Assembly (NCBI RefSeq): GCF_016735515.1 | Contig: NZ_JAERQZ010000001.1 | Span: 3,274,746 to 3,338,745, forward strand | Source: Piscinibacter sp. HJYY11 | GTDB lineage: Bacteria > Pseudomonadota > Gammaproteobacteria > Burkholderiales > Burkholderiaceae_C | Length of the DNA stretch: 64,000 nt | Reading direction: 5' to 3' | The notes under the pieces: model-generated | What the model was told of the DNA's origin: nothing | The model's database searches: none | Seen by the model: the letters and a program-made list of their open reading frames with translations, nothing else | Shown here: positions 37,220-46,275 of the stretch, one piece after another | Numbering within the stretch: the stretch's first letter is position 1 | Layout: each line of letters opens with the position of its first letter | Translations under genes and position numbers: made by a program

Positions 37220-38158
37220 ATGACAAACCGAGTCCTCGCGCACACTGGCGCCACCTACCCGATCCTGCAGGCCCCGATGGGCTGGATCGCCCGCACCCCG
37301 CTCGCCTCGGCCGTCTCTCGCGCCGGCGGGCTCGGCATCATCGAGACGTCTTCAGGCGAGACCGAGAACTGCCAGGCCGAGATCACCAAGATGAGCGCGA
37401 CGGGCCTGCCCTTCGGCGTGAACCTGCCGATCCGCTTCCTCAAAGACGACGCGATGCTGAAGTTCGTCTGCGCGAGTGGCGTCAAGTTCGTGACGACCTC
37501 GGCCGGCAGCCCGGCCAAGTTCATCGCGCCGCTGAAGGACGCGGGCATCACCGTCTACCACGCGGTGCCGACGGTCGACGCGGCCATGAAGTGCGTGGAC
37601 GCCGGCATCGACGGCCTGGTCGTCGAAGGTGCCGAAGGCGGCGGCTTCAAGAACCCGGAGGAGGTGTCGACGCTCGTGCTGCTGCAGGCCATCCGCGCGC
37701 GCACCGACGTTCCGCTGATCGCAGCCGGCGGCATCTGCGATGGTCGCGGCATGGCGGCCGCCTTCGCCCTCGGCGCCGAGGCGGTGCAGATGGGCACGCG
37801 CTTCGTGAGCTGCGCCGAGAGCCCGGTGCATGCGAACTACAAGCAGGCGATCGTCGACGCGAAGGACACGGGCACGCTGGTGCTGAACAAGAAATCGACG
37901 CCCTGCATCCGCGCCCTCAAGTCGCAGCGCACCCAGGCGATCTACGAAGAAGGCGTGATGGCGCCCGATGCCTTGCGCGGCATCCGCGGTGTCTACTTCG
38001 ATGGCGACATGGAGGCGGCGCCGGCGCTCGCCGGCCAGAGCGCTGCGCTGATCACCAGCGTGAAGACGGCGAAGGAGATCATCGACGAGACCGTCGCGCA
38101 GTTCTTCGAGATCACGTCGCGGCTGGGTGGGCTCGGGGCGGCTCGTTCTTTTGGGTGA
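37220..38158 (+). CDS. Nitronate monooxygenase
   Basis: The 312-residue TIM-barrel flavoprotein (PILQAPMGWIARTPLASAVSRAGGLG, then AAGGICDGRGMAAAFALGAEAVQMGTRF) belongs to the FMN-dependent NMO/2-nitropropane dioxygenase family. Members oxidise nitronates such as propionate-3-nitronate, or act as enoyl reductases in related branches. The last 47 bases overlap the 3' end of the convergent BrkB-like gene, so the C-terminal codons of both share DNA. A preceding LysR gene may regulate it. Confidence 0.88.
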   Translation: MTNRVLAHTGATYPILQAPMGWIARTPLASAVSRAGGLGIIETSSGETENCQAEITKMSATGLPFGVNLPIRFLKDDAMLKFVCASGVKFVTTSAGSPAKFIAPLKDAGITVYHAVPTVDAAMKCVDAGIDGLVVEGAEGGGFKNPEEVSTLVLLQAIRARTDVPLIAAGGICDGRGMAAAFALGAEAVQMGTRFVSCAESPVHANYKQAIVDAKDTGTLVLNKKSTPCIRALKSQRTQAIYEEGVMAPDALRGIRGVYFDGDMEAAPALAGQSAALITSVKTAKEIIDETVAQFFEITSRLGGLGAARSFG

Positions 38159-39059
38159 CGCCAGGCTGGTTGGCGGATCGGCTGATCTCGCACTCGGCCG
38201 GCTGTTCGCCGCGGCGTGAGCCGTGGCTGTGCGCATAGACCCAGGTGAACTCCGCGCCCAGCAGGAAGATCTGCGCCGAGTAGTACACCCACACCAGCAC
38301 CACGGCGAGTGAGCCGGCGGCGCCGAAGCCCGAGGTGATGCCGCTCTTGCCGATGTAGAGGCCGATCAGCAGCTTGCCGATGCTGAACAGCAGCGAGGTG
38401 ACGGCGGCGCCGATCCACACGTCACGCCACTCCACTTTCACGCGCGGCATGATCTTGTAGATCATCGCGAAGATGAGCGTGACGAGGCCGAAGCTCACCA
38501 AGAGGTTGACCACCTGCAGCGTCACTTCCCAGGCGCCGAAGAGCGGGGCCCACCAGTTGCCGAGGGCCGACAGCGCGGCGCTCACGACGAGCGACACCAT
38601 GAGCACGAAGCCGATGCCCATGATCATGCCGAACGACAGCACGCGCGCCCGCAGCAAGGACCACAGCCCGCTGCTGCGCTCACGGACCGGCGCGCGCCAG
38701 ATGCGGTCGAGCGAATCCTGCAGCTCGGCGAACACGGTGGTTGCGCCGACGAGCAGCACCACCACGCCGACCACGGTCGCGAACACACCTTCCTTCGGCT
38801 TGGACACACTCTCCAGCAGCCCCTGGATCGCGACCGCCCCTTCTTCGCCGAGCATGCCGCGCAGTTGCGCAAAGATCTCCCCGCGTGCCGCCTCGGCACC
38901 AAACACCAGGCCGGCAACCGACACCACGATCAAGAGCAGCGGCGCTGCGGAGAAGGTGGTGTAGTAGGCCAAGGCCGCGCCCATGCTGGGCGCGTAATCG
39001 TTCTGCCATGACACCGCCGCGGCCTTGGCCAGCCGCCAGATCGACTTCCAGTTCATCAT
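38112..39059 (-). CDS. YihY/BrkB family inner-membrane protein (UPF0761-like)
   Basis: The 315-residue protein has about six transmembrane segments and the family pattern (ALAYYTTFSAAPLLLIVVSVAGLVFG, FAELQDSLDRIWRAP). Homologues have been called ribonuclease BN by mistake and have no established function; transport is suspected. The C-terminal 20-odd hydrophilic residues overlap the end of the nitronate monooxygenase gene antisense. A CBS-pair gene lies 18 bases upstream on the same strand and is probably in the same operon. Confidence 0.88.
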   Translation of the reverse strand: MMNWKSIWRLAKAAAVSWQNDYAPSMGAALAYYTTFSAAPLLLIVVSVAGLVFGAEAARGEIFAQLRGMLGEEGAVAIQGLLESVSKPKEGVFATVVGVVVLLVGATTVFAELQDSLDRIWRAPVRERSSGLWSLLRARVLSFGMIMGIGFVLMVSLVVSAALSALGNWWAPLFGAWEVTLQVVNLLVSFGLVTLIFAMIYKIMPRVKVEWRDVWIGAAVTSLLFSIGKLLIGLYIGKSGITSGFGAAGSLAVVLVWVYYSAQIFLLGAEFTWVYAHSHGSRRGEQPAECEISRSANQPGVTQKNEPPRAHPAAT

Positions 39060-39077
39060 GGCCGCGGACCCTCGGCT

Positions 39078-39518
39078 CTACGCGAGCTGGATGGCCTGGT
39101 CGCTCGGCTGCGAGATGTCGCGCAGCGTGTGGTCCAGGTCTTCCGATTCCTGGCGGGTGGCCAGGTCACCCAGCGACACGATGCCGACGATCTCCCCTTC
39201 GCGGCTGAGCACCGGCAGGCGCCGCACCTGCGCTTCGCCCATGCGCTGCGCCACGTCGTCGATCTCATCGTGCTCGGTGCACGACAGGGTCTGCTCGCTC
39301 ATCACTTCGTTGACCAGCGTCTCATCGGGCCGCTTGTTGTAGGCGGTGGCCCGCACGGTGATGTCGCGGTCGGTGACGATGCCGACGAGGCCCTGGCCGT
39401 CATACACGGGCAGGGCGCCCACGTCGAGCCGGCTCATCAGCTCGGCGGCGCGCTGCAGGGTTTCGTCAGGGCGCACCACCACGACGTTGCGGGTGATGAC
39501 GGAGGCGATGGTGGGCAT
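39078..39518 (-). CDS. Tandem CBS domain protein
   Basis: The 146-residue protein consists of two CBS repeats (Bateman module) and no other domain: VRPDETLQRAAELMSRLDVGALPVYD (first) and TEHDEIDDVAQRMGEAQVRRLPVLS (second). Such proteins bind adenosine nucleotides and regulate partners. AGGAGA sits before ATG 39518. Its stop is 18 bases from the BrkB-like gene, suggesting that the pair may regulate that membrane protein, which is inferred from position only. Confidence 0.87.
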   Translation of the reverse strand: MPTIASVITRNVVVVRPDETLQRAAELMSRLDVGALPVYDGQGLVGIVTDRDITVRATAYNKRPDETLVNEVMSEQTLSCTEHDEIDDVAQRMGEAQVRRLPVLSREGEIVGIVSLGDLATRQESEDLDHTLRDISQPSDQAIQLA

Positions 39519-39657
39519 GGAGGTCTCCTCGTGGAATGTCGGGCCAGTATGGAAAGCGCTTCGCAGCGGGTCAGTCGGCGCGGGCCGCCGGGTGCTGTGG
39601 GAGCCTTCTGACAGCTCTGCGAAGATGCGCGCCACCAAGGTCAGGAGGAACGGGAAC

Positions 39658-40635
39658 ATGAACCTTCGATGGGCGCTGCACGCGCTGGCCGACACCCACC
39701 GACTCGACGACGCGGCGCGGCGCCGCCTGCTGTCGCTGGGGGGCGTGGGCGAAGAGCCCTCGCACCTCACCCGCGGGTTGCCGCGCGGCCTGGCGGTGGT
39801 GGCCGCGGCGCTCGTCGGCTTGGGCGTGGTGGTGTGGATCGCCGCCAACTGGGAGACGATTGGCCGCATGGGCCGCTTCGCGCTGCTGATGGCGCTTGTC
39901 GGCGCGACAGGACTGGGTGCGGCGCTGCGGCCGGCGGCGCGGCCGGCGCTCGGGCTGCTGGCCTTCCTCGGCATCGGCGCCTTGTTCGCCTACTTCGGGC
40001 AGACCTACCAGACCGGTGCCGACCCGTGGCAGCTCTTTGCGCTGTGGGCGGCGCTCGGCATCCCGCTGTGCCTGGGTGCACGCAGCGACGTGCTGTGGGC
40101 ACCGTGGTCGCTGGTGGCGATGGTGGGCATCTCGCTGTGGGCCCTGGCCCACCTCGGGCACCGCTGGCGCGTGGAGCCGGGCGACGTGACCGTGCACGGC
40201 CTCGCGTGGATCGCGGCGCTGTGCGTGGTGGCCGCCTTGAGCGCGCCGATGCGGCGCGTGACCGGCGCGGGCCTGTGGGGCCTGCGCTGCGCGGCGACGC
40301 TCGCGGTGGTGATGGTCACCGCGACCGCGCTCGGCGGGCTCTTCCACCGTGACGTGGCGCCGCACTACGCGCTCGGCCTGCTGGTGCTGGCGGCCGGGGC
40401 GCTGCTCGCGGCACAGCGGCGCAGCTTCGACGTCTTCGTGCTGAGTGCGACGGCCCTCGCGCTCAACACCCTGCTGGTGTGTGGCCTCGCGCGCCTGCTG
40501 TTCAAGGACCTCGACGGCGACGCGATCGGTGCGCTCTTCCTGCTGGGCCTGGTCGCCGCCGGGCTGCTGGCGGGCACGGTGAGCGGCATCCTGAAGCTGT
40601 CTCGCCACCATGGACAGGAGGCCGGCCATGCATGA
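39658..40635 (+). CDS. DUF2157 membrane protein
   Basis: The 325-residue protein has an N-terminal soluble stretch with a DUF2157 pattern (HALADTHRLDDAARRRLLSL) and about ten hydrophobic segments. Function unknown. AGGAGG stands well before ATG 39658. It overlaps the next gene by eight bases and pairs with a DUF4401-GDYXXLXY protein, as in many proteobacteria where these families occur together. The pair probably forms one membrane complex. Confidence 0.82.
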   Translation: MNLRWALHALADTHRLDDAARRRLLSLGGVGEEPSHLTRGLPRGLAVVAAALVGLGVVVWIAANWETIGRMGRFALLMALVGATGLGAALRPAARPALGLLAFLGIGALFAYFGQTYQTGADPWQLFALWAALGIPLCLGARSDVLWAPWSLVAMVGISLWALAHLGHRWRVEPGDVTVHGLAWIAALCVVAALSAPMRRVTGAGLWGLRCAATLAVVMVTATALGGLFHRDVAPHYALGLLVLAAGALLAAQRRSFDVFVLSATALALNTLLVCGLARLLFKDLDGDAIGALFLLGLVAAGLLAGTVSGILKLSRHHGQEAGHA

Positions 40636-42250
40636 CCGCCTCGACGAGGTGATGGCGCGTGCGCGCGCCGAGGGCCTGCTGCCCGACGACGCGGTGCGGC
40701 CCGGCGGCGAGCAGCGGCCCTGGCCGGTGGTGTTGCTCACGGCGCTCGGCGCCTGGCTCGCCGCCGTCCCGCTGCTGGGCGTGGTGGGCCTGCTGCTCGG
40801 GCCGCTGGTCAACAACCCCGTCGGGCCGTATCTCGCGGGCGGCCTGTTGCTCGCCGGCTCGGTGGTCGTGCTGCGCTCGTCGCAGGTGCCGCTCTTCGTC
40901 GAACAGCTGGCGGTGCCCGGGGTGCCGGTAGGTGGTGGTGCGCTCGGGTTCGGCTTCTTCCAGCACCTGCCGCATGCGATGGCCTCGCTGTTGCTCGCTG
41001 CGGTGGCGGTGGGGCTGGCGCTCGCCGTCCGGCAGGCGTGGCTGCGCACCCTGCTCGGCGTGGCGGCGGCCGCTCTGGTGGGCCTGGCGCTGATGGAGCG
41101 CAGCGTGTTCCGTTCGCATGGGTGGGAGACCGCGTGGCTCGCCGCGCACCTGCTGCTGGCCGTCGCGGCGCTCTCGCCGTGGTGGCAGGGGCGCTGGCGT
41201 GGGCATGGCGCCGCGCTCGAGTCGCTGCTGTCGGGCTGGTGGCTGGCGGTGCTGGCGAGCCTCGCGGTGCTCGCCGGCATGACCTTCCTCGTGGGCGGTG
41301 TGTTCGGCGGCGGCCTGGCTGCCGAGGTGGGGCGCGAAGTGGCGGGTGCGGCAGGCCGCGGCGTGCAGGTGGCGGACCTGTTGCGCGGCGTGAGCGCGCT
41401 GCTGGCGCTGGGCGCGGGAGGGTTGGTGTGGCGCGCTTGGCCCGGGGCGCGCGGTGGGGCGCTCGGGGCCGCGGTGCTGTGTGCGGTGCTGCTGTCGTTC
41501 TTCATGAGCACGCTGGGCGGCACGCTGCTCGCGCTGGCCTGCCTGGCCGTCGCCGGGCGCTGGCGGCTGGCTGCGGCGGCCGGCGTGGCGCTGGCGTGGA
41601 TCGTCGGGGCCTTCTACTACGCCCTCGCGTGGGACCTGGCGACCAAGGCGCTCGTGCTGGTCGGCGTGGGCGCGGTGCTCGGCGGGGCAGCCTGGTGGCG
41701 GCGCTCACCCCGCACCGAGGGCGCGGCCGGCGCCCCGCGCGCGCCGCTCGATCGCCGGGCCTGGTACGTGGGCGGCGCGACGGCGGCGACGCTGCTCGTC
41801 GCGGCCAGCGCCATCTGGCAGAAGCAGGACTTGATCACCAACGGTCAGCCGGTCTTCGTGCGGCTGGCACCGGTCGACCCGCGGTCGCTGATGCAGGGCG
41901 ACTACATGCGGCTCAACTTCAACGTGCCGGCGGAGCTGCTCGACCAGCCACCCTCGGCCACCGCCGAGCGGCCCAAGGTGGTGGCGACCCGCGACGTCCG
42001 CGGCGTGGCCACGCTCACGCGCGTGGCCCAACCCGGCGAGGCGCTGGCCGCGGGCGAGCTGCTGTTCGAGCTGACGCCCAAGGGCGGCGGCTGGGTGCTG
42101 GTGAGCGACGCGTGGTTCTTCCGCGAAGGCGATGCTGCCCGCTGGGAGAACGCCCGTTACGGCGAGTTTCGTGTGATGCTCGACGGCCGTGCGCTGCTGG
42201 TGGGCATGGCCGACGAACAGCTGCAAGCGATCAAGCCCTGGAAGGAGTGA
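40628..42250 (+). CDS. DUF4401 and GDYXXLXY fusion membrane protein
   Basis: The 540-residue product joins a DUF4401 multi-helix domain (about 1-370) to a GDYXXLXY domain (about 380-535) with the namesake motif as GDYMRLNF, the last Tyr replaced by Phe. In other bacteria these are often separate neighbouring genes. GGAGG at 40617-40621 favours ATG 40628 over an in-frame ATG at 40610 that lies above it. Eight bases overlap DUF2157. Function unknown. The fused layout supports a physical link between the two families. Confidence 0.8.
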   Translation: MHDRLDEVMARARAEGLLPDDAVRPGGEQRPWPVVLLTALGAWLAAVPLLGVVGLLLGPLVNNPVGPYLAGGLLLAGSVVVLRSSQVPLFVEQLAVPGVPVGGGALGFGFFQHLPHAMASLLLAAVAVGLALAVRQAWLRTLLGVAAAALVGLALMERSVFRSHGWETAWLAAHLLLAVAALSPWWQGRWRGHGAALESLLSGWWLAVLASLAVLAGMTFLVGGVFGGGLAAEVGREVAGAAGRGVQVADLLRGVSALLALGAGGLVWRAWPGARGGALGAAVLCAVLLSFFMSTLGGTLLALACLAVAGRWRLAAAAGVALAWIVGAFYYALAWDLATKALVLVGVGAVLGGAAWWRRSPRTEGAAGAPRAPLDRRAWYVGGATAATLLVAASAIWQKQDLITNGQPVFVRLAPVDPRSLMQGDYMRLNFNVPAELLDQPPSATAERPKVVATRDVRGVATLTRVAQPGEALAAGELLFELTPKGGGWVLVSDAWFFREGDAARWENARYGEFRVMLDGRALLVGMADEQLQAIKPWKE

Positions 42251-42253
42251 GCG

Positions 42254-43015
42254 ATGTCCGCGACCGATGCCGTGATCGACGCCTTGTTGAAGGCTCGCCG
42301 TACCCGCGTGCCCGCCGACGCCGCGCCGCTGGCGAATGCGCTGGTGTCGCCTGACGACGCGTACCTCGTGCAGCAGGCCGTGGCCCATGAGATGGGCTGG
42401 CTCGACGCGGGCGTGCCCCAGCACTGGAAGTCGGGCGGCGCCTCGCGCACTGCAACGCTGATGCACGGCGCACTGCCGGACGAAGGCGTCTGGGCCAGCC
42501 CGGCGCAGCTCGGCGACTGGCCGTTCCGCCTGCGCTACATCGAAGCGGAGATCGCCCTGCGGATCGGCCGCGATGTGGACGCGGCGTTGGCCGCCTCGCT
42601 CGACCACGGGGCGGCCGCCACGCTGGTGGATGCGATGACGGTGAGCATCGAGGTGGTCGACTCGCGCTGGCAACAGGGGCTCGGCGCGCCGGTGCAGCTG
42701 CGCCTCGCCGACCTGCTCTCGCACGGCGGCCTGGTGCTCGGCGACTGGCTGCCCTACGCGGCGCGCGACTGGTCGGCCCAGGCCTGCCGCGTGCAGATCG
42801 GCGCCGCGGTGCACGAGTTCCGCGGCACCCATTCGCTGCAGGACCCCGCCTACGTGCTGCCCGACTGGCTGCGCCACGCCACCGCCGACGGCGGCACGGT
42901 CACGGCCGGCACGGTGGTGACCACCGGCACCTGGTGCGGCGCGCTCGAGGCGCAGGGCGGTGATGCGGTGAGCGTGCAGTTCGCCGGCATCGGCGAAGCG
43001 CGGCTGCAGTTCTGA
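42254..43015 (+). CDS. 2-keto-4-pentenoate hydratase/FAH-family protein
   Basis: The 253-residue protein resembles MhpD-like hydratases of the fumarylacetoacetate hydrolase superfamily (EAEIALRIGRDVDAAL carries the metal-binding Glu-x-Glu type motif). The last steps of meta-cleavage pathways use such enzymes. No other meta-cleavage gene is adjacent. The gene begins three bases after the preceding stop and is probably co-transcribed with the DUF genes, although the functional link is not obvious. Confidence 0.8.
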   Translation: MSATDAVIDALLKARRTRVPADAAPLANALVSPDDAYLVQQAVAHEMGWLDAGVPQHWKSGGASRTATLMHGALPDEGVWASPAQLGDWPFRLRYIEAEIALRIGRDVDAALAASLDHGAAATLVDAMTVSIEVVDSRWQQGLGAPVQLRLADLLSHGGLVLGDWLPYAARDWSAQACRVQIGAAVHEFRGTHSLQDPAYVLPDWLRHATADGGTVTAGTVVTTGTWCGALEAQGGDAVSVQFAGIGEARLQF

Positions 43016-43074
43016 GTTTCTGACGGTGTGAAGCGTGTCGCCAAGGCGGCATGCAGAGTCTCTGGCGCGTTGAT

Positions 43075-43088
43075 ATGATGAGCATCAT
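43075..43088. promoter_or_regulatory. Short palindrome before thiolase gene
   Basis: ATGATG and CATCAT flank AG, 24 bases upstream of the thiolase start, next to the TATGAT-like sequence of a possible -10. It may be an operator for a fatty-acid regulator, but arms are short and simple. Confidence 0.25.
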
Positions 43089-43111
43089 GTAATGCCACCC
43101 AGGAGCTCACC

Positions 43112-44257
43112 GTGACCTCTGCCGTGATTGCCGGATATGCCCGCACCCCGTTCCACTTCGCCAAGAAGGGCCGACTCGTCGGCGTGAGGCCCGATGACCT
43201 GGCCGCCACCGCGGTGAAAGGCCTCCTCGAGCGCACGAAGGTGAACCCGGCCGACATCGAGGACCTGATCCTCGGCTGCTCCTACCCCGAGGGCGAGCAG
43301 GGCCACAACATGGCGCGCATCGTGGTGTTCCTCGCCGGCCTGCCCAACACGGTGGCCGGCACCACGGTCAACCGCTTCTGCGGCTCGGCGATGACGGCCA
43401 TCCACATCGCCGCCGGGCAGATCGCCATCGGCGCCGGCGAGGTGTTCGTCTGCGGTGGCGTGGAGTCGATGACGCGCGTGCCCGATGGTGGCTTCACGCC
43501 GTCGCCCAACCCGGCGCTGCGCGCGCGTTACCCCGAGGCCTATTTCAAGATGGGCGAGACGGCGGAGGTGGTGGCCGAGCGCTATGCGGTGTCACGCGTG
43601 GCGCAGGAGGAGCTCTCGGTGGAGTCGCACCGCAAGGCCGCGCGGGCGCAGGAGCTGGGCCTGCTGCGCGACGAGATCGTGCCGGTGACCACGCCCGAGG
43701 GCGAGGTCGTCGACAGCGACGGCTGCATCCGCCCGGCCACCTCCATGGAAGGCCTGGCCGGCCTGAAGCTCGCGTTCCGCGAGCCGGGCCACGGCACGGT
43801 GACGGCGGGCACCTCGTCGCCGCTCACCGACGGCGCCACCGCGGTGCTGGTGTGCTCGGAGGACTACGCGCGCCAGAACGGCCTGCCGATCCTTGCGCGC
43901 ATCGTCTCGACCGCGGTCGCCGGCTGCGCGCCAGAGGAGATGGGCATGGGCCCGGTGCCGGCGGTGAAGAAGGCCCTGGCTCGCGCGGGGCTGACGGTGA
44001 ACGACATCGACGTCGTCGAGATCAACGAGGCCTTCAGCAGCCAGGCGGTAGCCTGCCTGCGTGAGCTGGGCATCGCGCGCGACGTGATCAACCTCGATGG
44101 CGGCGGCCTCTCGATCGGGCACCCCCTCGGGGCGACCGGGGCACGCCTGGTCGGCAAGGCCGCGACGCTGCTGCAGCGCGAAGGCAAGCGTTATGCGCTC
44201 GCCACGCAATGCATCGGCGGTGGGCAGGGCATTGCCACCGTCCTGGCGTCGGTCTGA
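43112..44257 (+). CDS. Acetyl-CoA acyltransferase (thiolase)
   Basis: The 381-residue thiolase has the acylated Cys90 in NRFCGSAM, His in GHPLGATG and the second Cys in QCIGGGQG, the full catalytic set. It cleaves 3-ketoacyl-CoA or condenses acetyl-CoA units. GTG 43112 follows AGGAG. No hydratase/dehydrogenase fusion partner is adjacent, so chain-length preference cannot be assigned; a beta-oxidation role (FadA-like) or acetoacetyl-CoA role is possible. Confidence 0.93.
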   Translation: MTSAVIAGYARTPFHFAKKGRLVGVRPDDLAATAVKGLLERTKVNPADIEDLILGCSYPEGEQGHNMARIVVFLAGLPNTVAGTTVNRFCGSAMTAIHIAAGQIAIGAGEVFVCGGVESMTRVPDGGFTPSPNPALRARYPEAYFKMGETAEVVAERYAVSRVAQEELSVESHRKAARAQELGLLRDEIVPVTTPEGEVVDSDGCIRPATSMEGLAGLKLAFREPGHGTVTAGTSSPLTDGATAVLVCSEDYARQNGLPILARIVSTAVAGCAPEEMGMGPVPAVKKALARAGLTVNDIDVVEINEAFSSQAVACLRELGIARDVINLDGGGLSIGHPLGATGARLVGKAATLLQREGKRYALATQCIGGGQGIATVLASV

Positions 44258-44260
44258 CCC

Positions 44261-46180
44261 TTAGGTCCCGATCAGGCCCCCGTCGCGCTTGCGGATCACC
44301 ACCGTCGACGAACGTGGCCGGCCATCCGGCCGCTGGTCGGGCCAGTTGGAGTAGCGCCGCGGGTTGGCCGGGTCGCTGCGCTCGCTGGGCGTCTCGCCCG
44401 GGTGCTGGACGTTGATGAACATCGTGCGCCCGTCGGGCGTGGCGGTGGCACCGGTGATCTCGCAGCCGGGCGGGCCGACGAGGAAGCGGCGGATCTCGCC
44501 GGTCTTCGTGTCGGCGGCGAGCATCATGTTGTTGCCGAGGCGGGCGAACTCGCCCTTGCCCATGACGGTGCTGCTCATGTCGGTCTGGATCCACAGCACG
44601 CCGCGGCCGTCGACCCACAGGCCATCGCAGCAGGCGAAGGCGTCGCCTTTGATGTTGCCCTTGGCTTCGGGCCGCTCGTTGGCGGGGTCGCCGGCGAGCA
44701 CGAAGTGGTTCCACGCGAAGCTCGTGCCATCGTGGTCGCCGTCTTCGCGCCAGCGGATGATCTGGCCCATGACGTTGTTGGCGCGGGGGTTGGCCGCGTC
44801 GACCCCCGCCTGGCCGGGCTGGCCGCGATTGCTGTTGTTGGTGAGCGTGCAGTAGACCCAGCGCTCGCGGTCGATGGCGATCCACTCGGGCCGGTCCATC
44901 TTGGTGGCGCCGAGTGCATCGCTCGCCTGCCGTGCCTTGATCAGCACCTCGCCGGGGTCGGCGAAGCCGTTGGCGGGGGTGAGCGGGCCTTGTCCGTGGG
45001 TGAGCGGCAGCCAGCGGCCGCGGCCGTCGGCGTCGAAGCGGGCCACGTAGAGCGTGCCGTGGTCGAGCAGCTCGGCGTTGGCGGCGTAGCCGCCCGGGCG
45101 GATGGCGTCGCGGCTCACGAACTTGTAGATGTATTCGAAGCGCGCGTCTTCGCCGGAGTAGACGACGGCGCGGCCGTCCTTCGTCACCGCGACGGTGGCG
45201 CCTTCGCGCGCGGCGCGGCCCAAGGCGGTGCGCTTGACGGGTGTCATCGTCGGGTCGAAGGGGTCGATCTCGACGACCCAGCCGAAGCGGTTGTGCTCGT
45301 TGGGGTGCTTGGTGGTGTCGAAGCGTTCGTCGTGCTCGTGCCAGCGGTAGTACTGGCCCATCTCCTTGCGCTGGCCCCAGCGGCGCTGGTGGGCGTCGGG
45401 CTGGTCGGGGCCCTGGAAGTAGAAGGCGAAGTTCTCTTCCGAGGTGAGGTAGCTGCCCCAGGGCGTGATGCCGCTCGCGCACTGGTTGAGGATGCCCAGC
45501 ACGCGCCGCCCCGTCGGGTCGGCGGCCGTCCGCAGCATCGGGTGGCCGGCGGCCGGGCCGCGCAGCTCGACGGGGGTGTAGGCGGTGATGCGGCGGGCGT
45601 AGCGCGAGGGCCGCACCACCTCGACCGTGCCGTCGTCGCCGCGCTTCACCTCGATCACCGCCACACCGTGTGCCGCCTGCGACTTGCGCACCTTCTCGGC
45701 CGACCAGTGGGCCAGGCCGTCGGTGTGCAGCAGGCCGTCGTCGCTGTACTCGTGGTTGATCGCGAGCAAGCCGGTCGTGGCGGTCAGGGGGTAGTAGTGC
45801 ATGCCGTCGTGGTGCATGCCCATCTGCACCTCCTGGTCTGCGGCGGAGTTGCTGGCGTCGAACCTGAACGCGGGGCTGCGCCCGGCAATGCCCACCGGAT
45901 CACCCCAGGGCGCAAGCGGCTGGGCGACGTAACCCTCGGGCACGGTGATGGTGTCGGCGGTGGTGGCGGGCACGCTCTTGAAGCCGAGCAGCGGGCCGGT
46001 GCTCGTGGCGGAGCCGGGGCCGGTGGCGCAGCCGGCCAGGCCCAGCGGCGCGAGCAGGCCCGTCACGGCCACCCCTGCGCCACCTTTGAGCAGCGTGCGG
46101 CGGGCCGGGTCGCTGATGTCGTGGATGCTGGGGTTGGAGGAGCGGTTGCTGTCCTCCATGGTGGAGAAGTCCTTGGCCAT
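44261..46180 (-). CDS. PhoX family phosphatase (DUF839)
   Basis: The 639-residue protein begins with a twin-arginine signal peptide (DPARRTLLKGGAGVAVTGLLAPLG, Arg27-Arg28) and has the PhoX beta-propeller segments (GILNQCASGITPWGSYLTSEENF and AEWxAI-like runs). PhoX enzymes are secreted, Ca/Fe-dependent alkaline phosphatases exported folded by Tat. A Cys after the signal could also give a lipoprotein. ATG 46180 gives MAKDFSTMEDSN, typical for relatives, but lacks a strong ribosome-binding site. A TetR-type gene lies 95 bases upstream on the same strand. Confidence 0.88.
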   Translation of the reverse strand: MAKDFSTMEDSNRSSNPSIHDISDPARRTLLKGGAGVAVTGLLAPLGLAGCATGPGSATSTGPLLGFKSVPATTADTITVPEGYVAQPLAPWGDPVGIAGRSPAFRFDASNSAADQEVQMGMHHDGMHYYPLTATTGLLAINHEYSDDGLLHTDGLAHWSAEKVRKSQAAHGVAVIEVKRGDDGTVEVVRPSRYARRITAYTPVELRGPAAGHPMLRTAADPTGRRVLGILNQCASGITPWGSYLTSEENFAFYFQGPDQPDAHQRRWGQRKEMGQYYRWHEHDERFDTTKHPNEHNRFGWVVEIDPFDPTMTPVKRTALGRAAREGATVAVTKDGRAVVYSGEDARFEYIYKFVSRDAIRPGGYAANAELLDHGTLYVARFDADGRGRWLPLTHGQGPLTPANGFADPGEVLIKARQASDALGATKMDRPEWIAIDRERWVYCTLTNNSNRGQPGQAGVDAANPRANNVMGQIIRWREDGDHDGTSFAWNHFVLAGDPANERPEAKGNIKGDAFACCDGLWVDGRGVLWIQTDMSSTVMGKGEFARLGNNMMLAADTKTGEIRRFLVGPPGCEITGATATPDGRTMFINVQHPGETPSERSDPANPRRYSNWPDQRPDGRPRSSTVVIRKRDGGLIGT

Positions 46181-46275
46181 GGCGTGCGGGCGGGTTGGGA
46201 AAACGCCCATTGGAGCGCCGCTTCATGACAAGCACCACCCCGGGATGGCCCCCTGGGGCTTTTCCGGCCGGACGC

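Noticed and set aside
46222..46262. GC-rich hairpin between phoX and the TetR gene as a terminator
   Set aside because: Stems are short with a two-base loop, and no T-run follows in the direction of either transcript.
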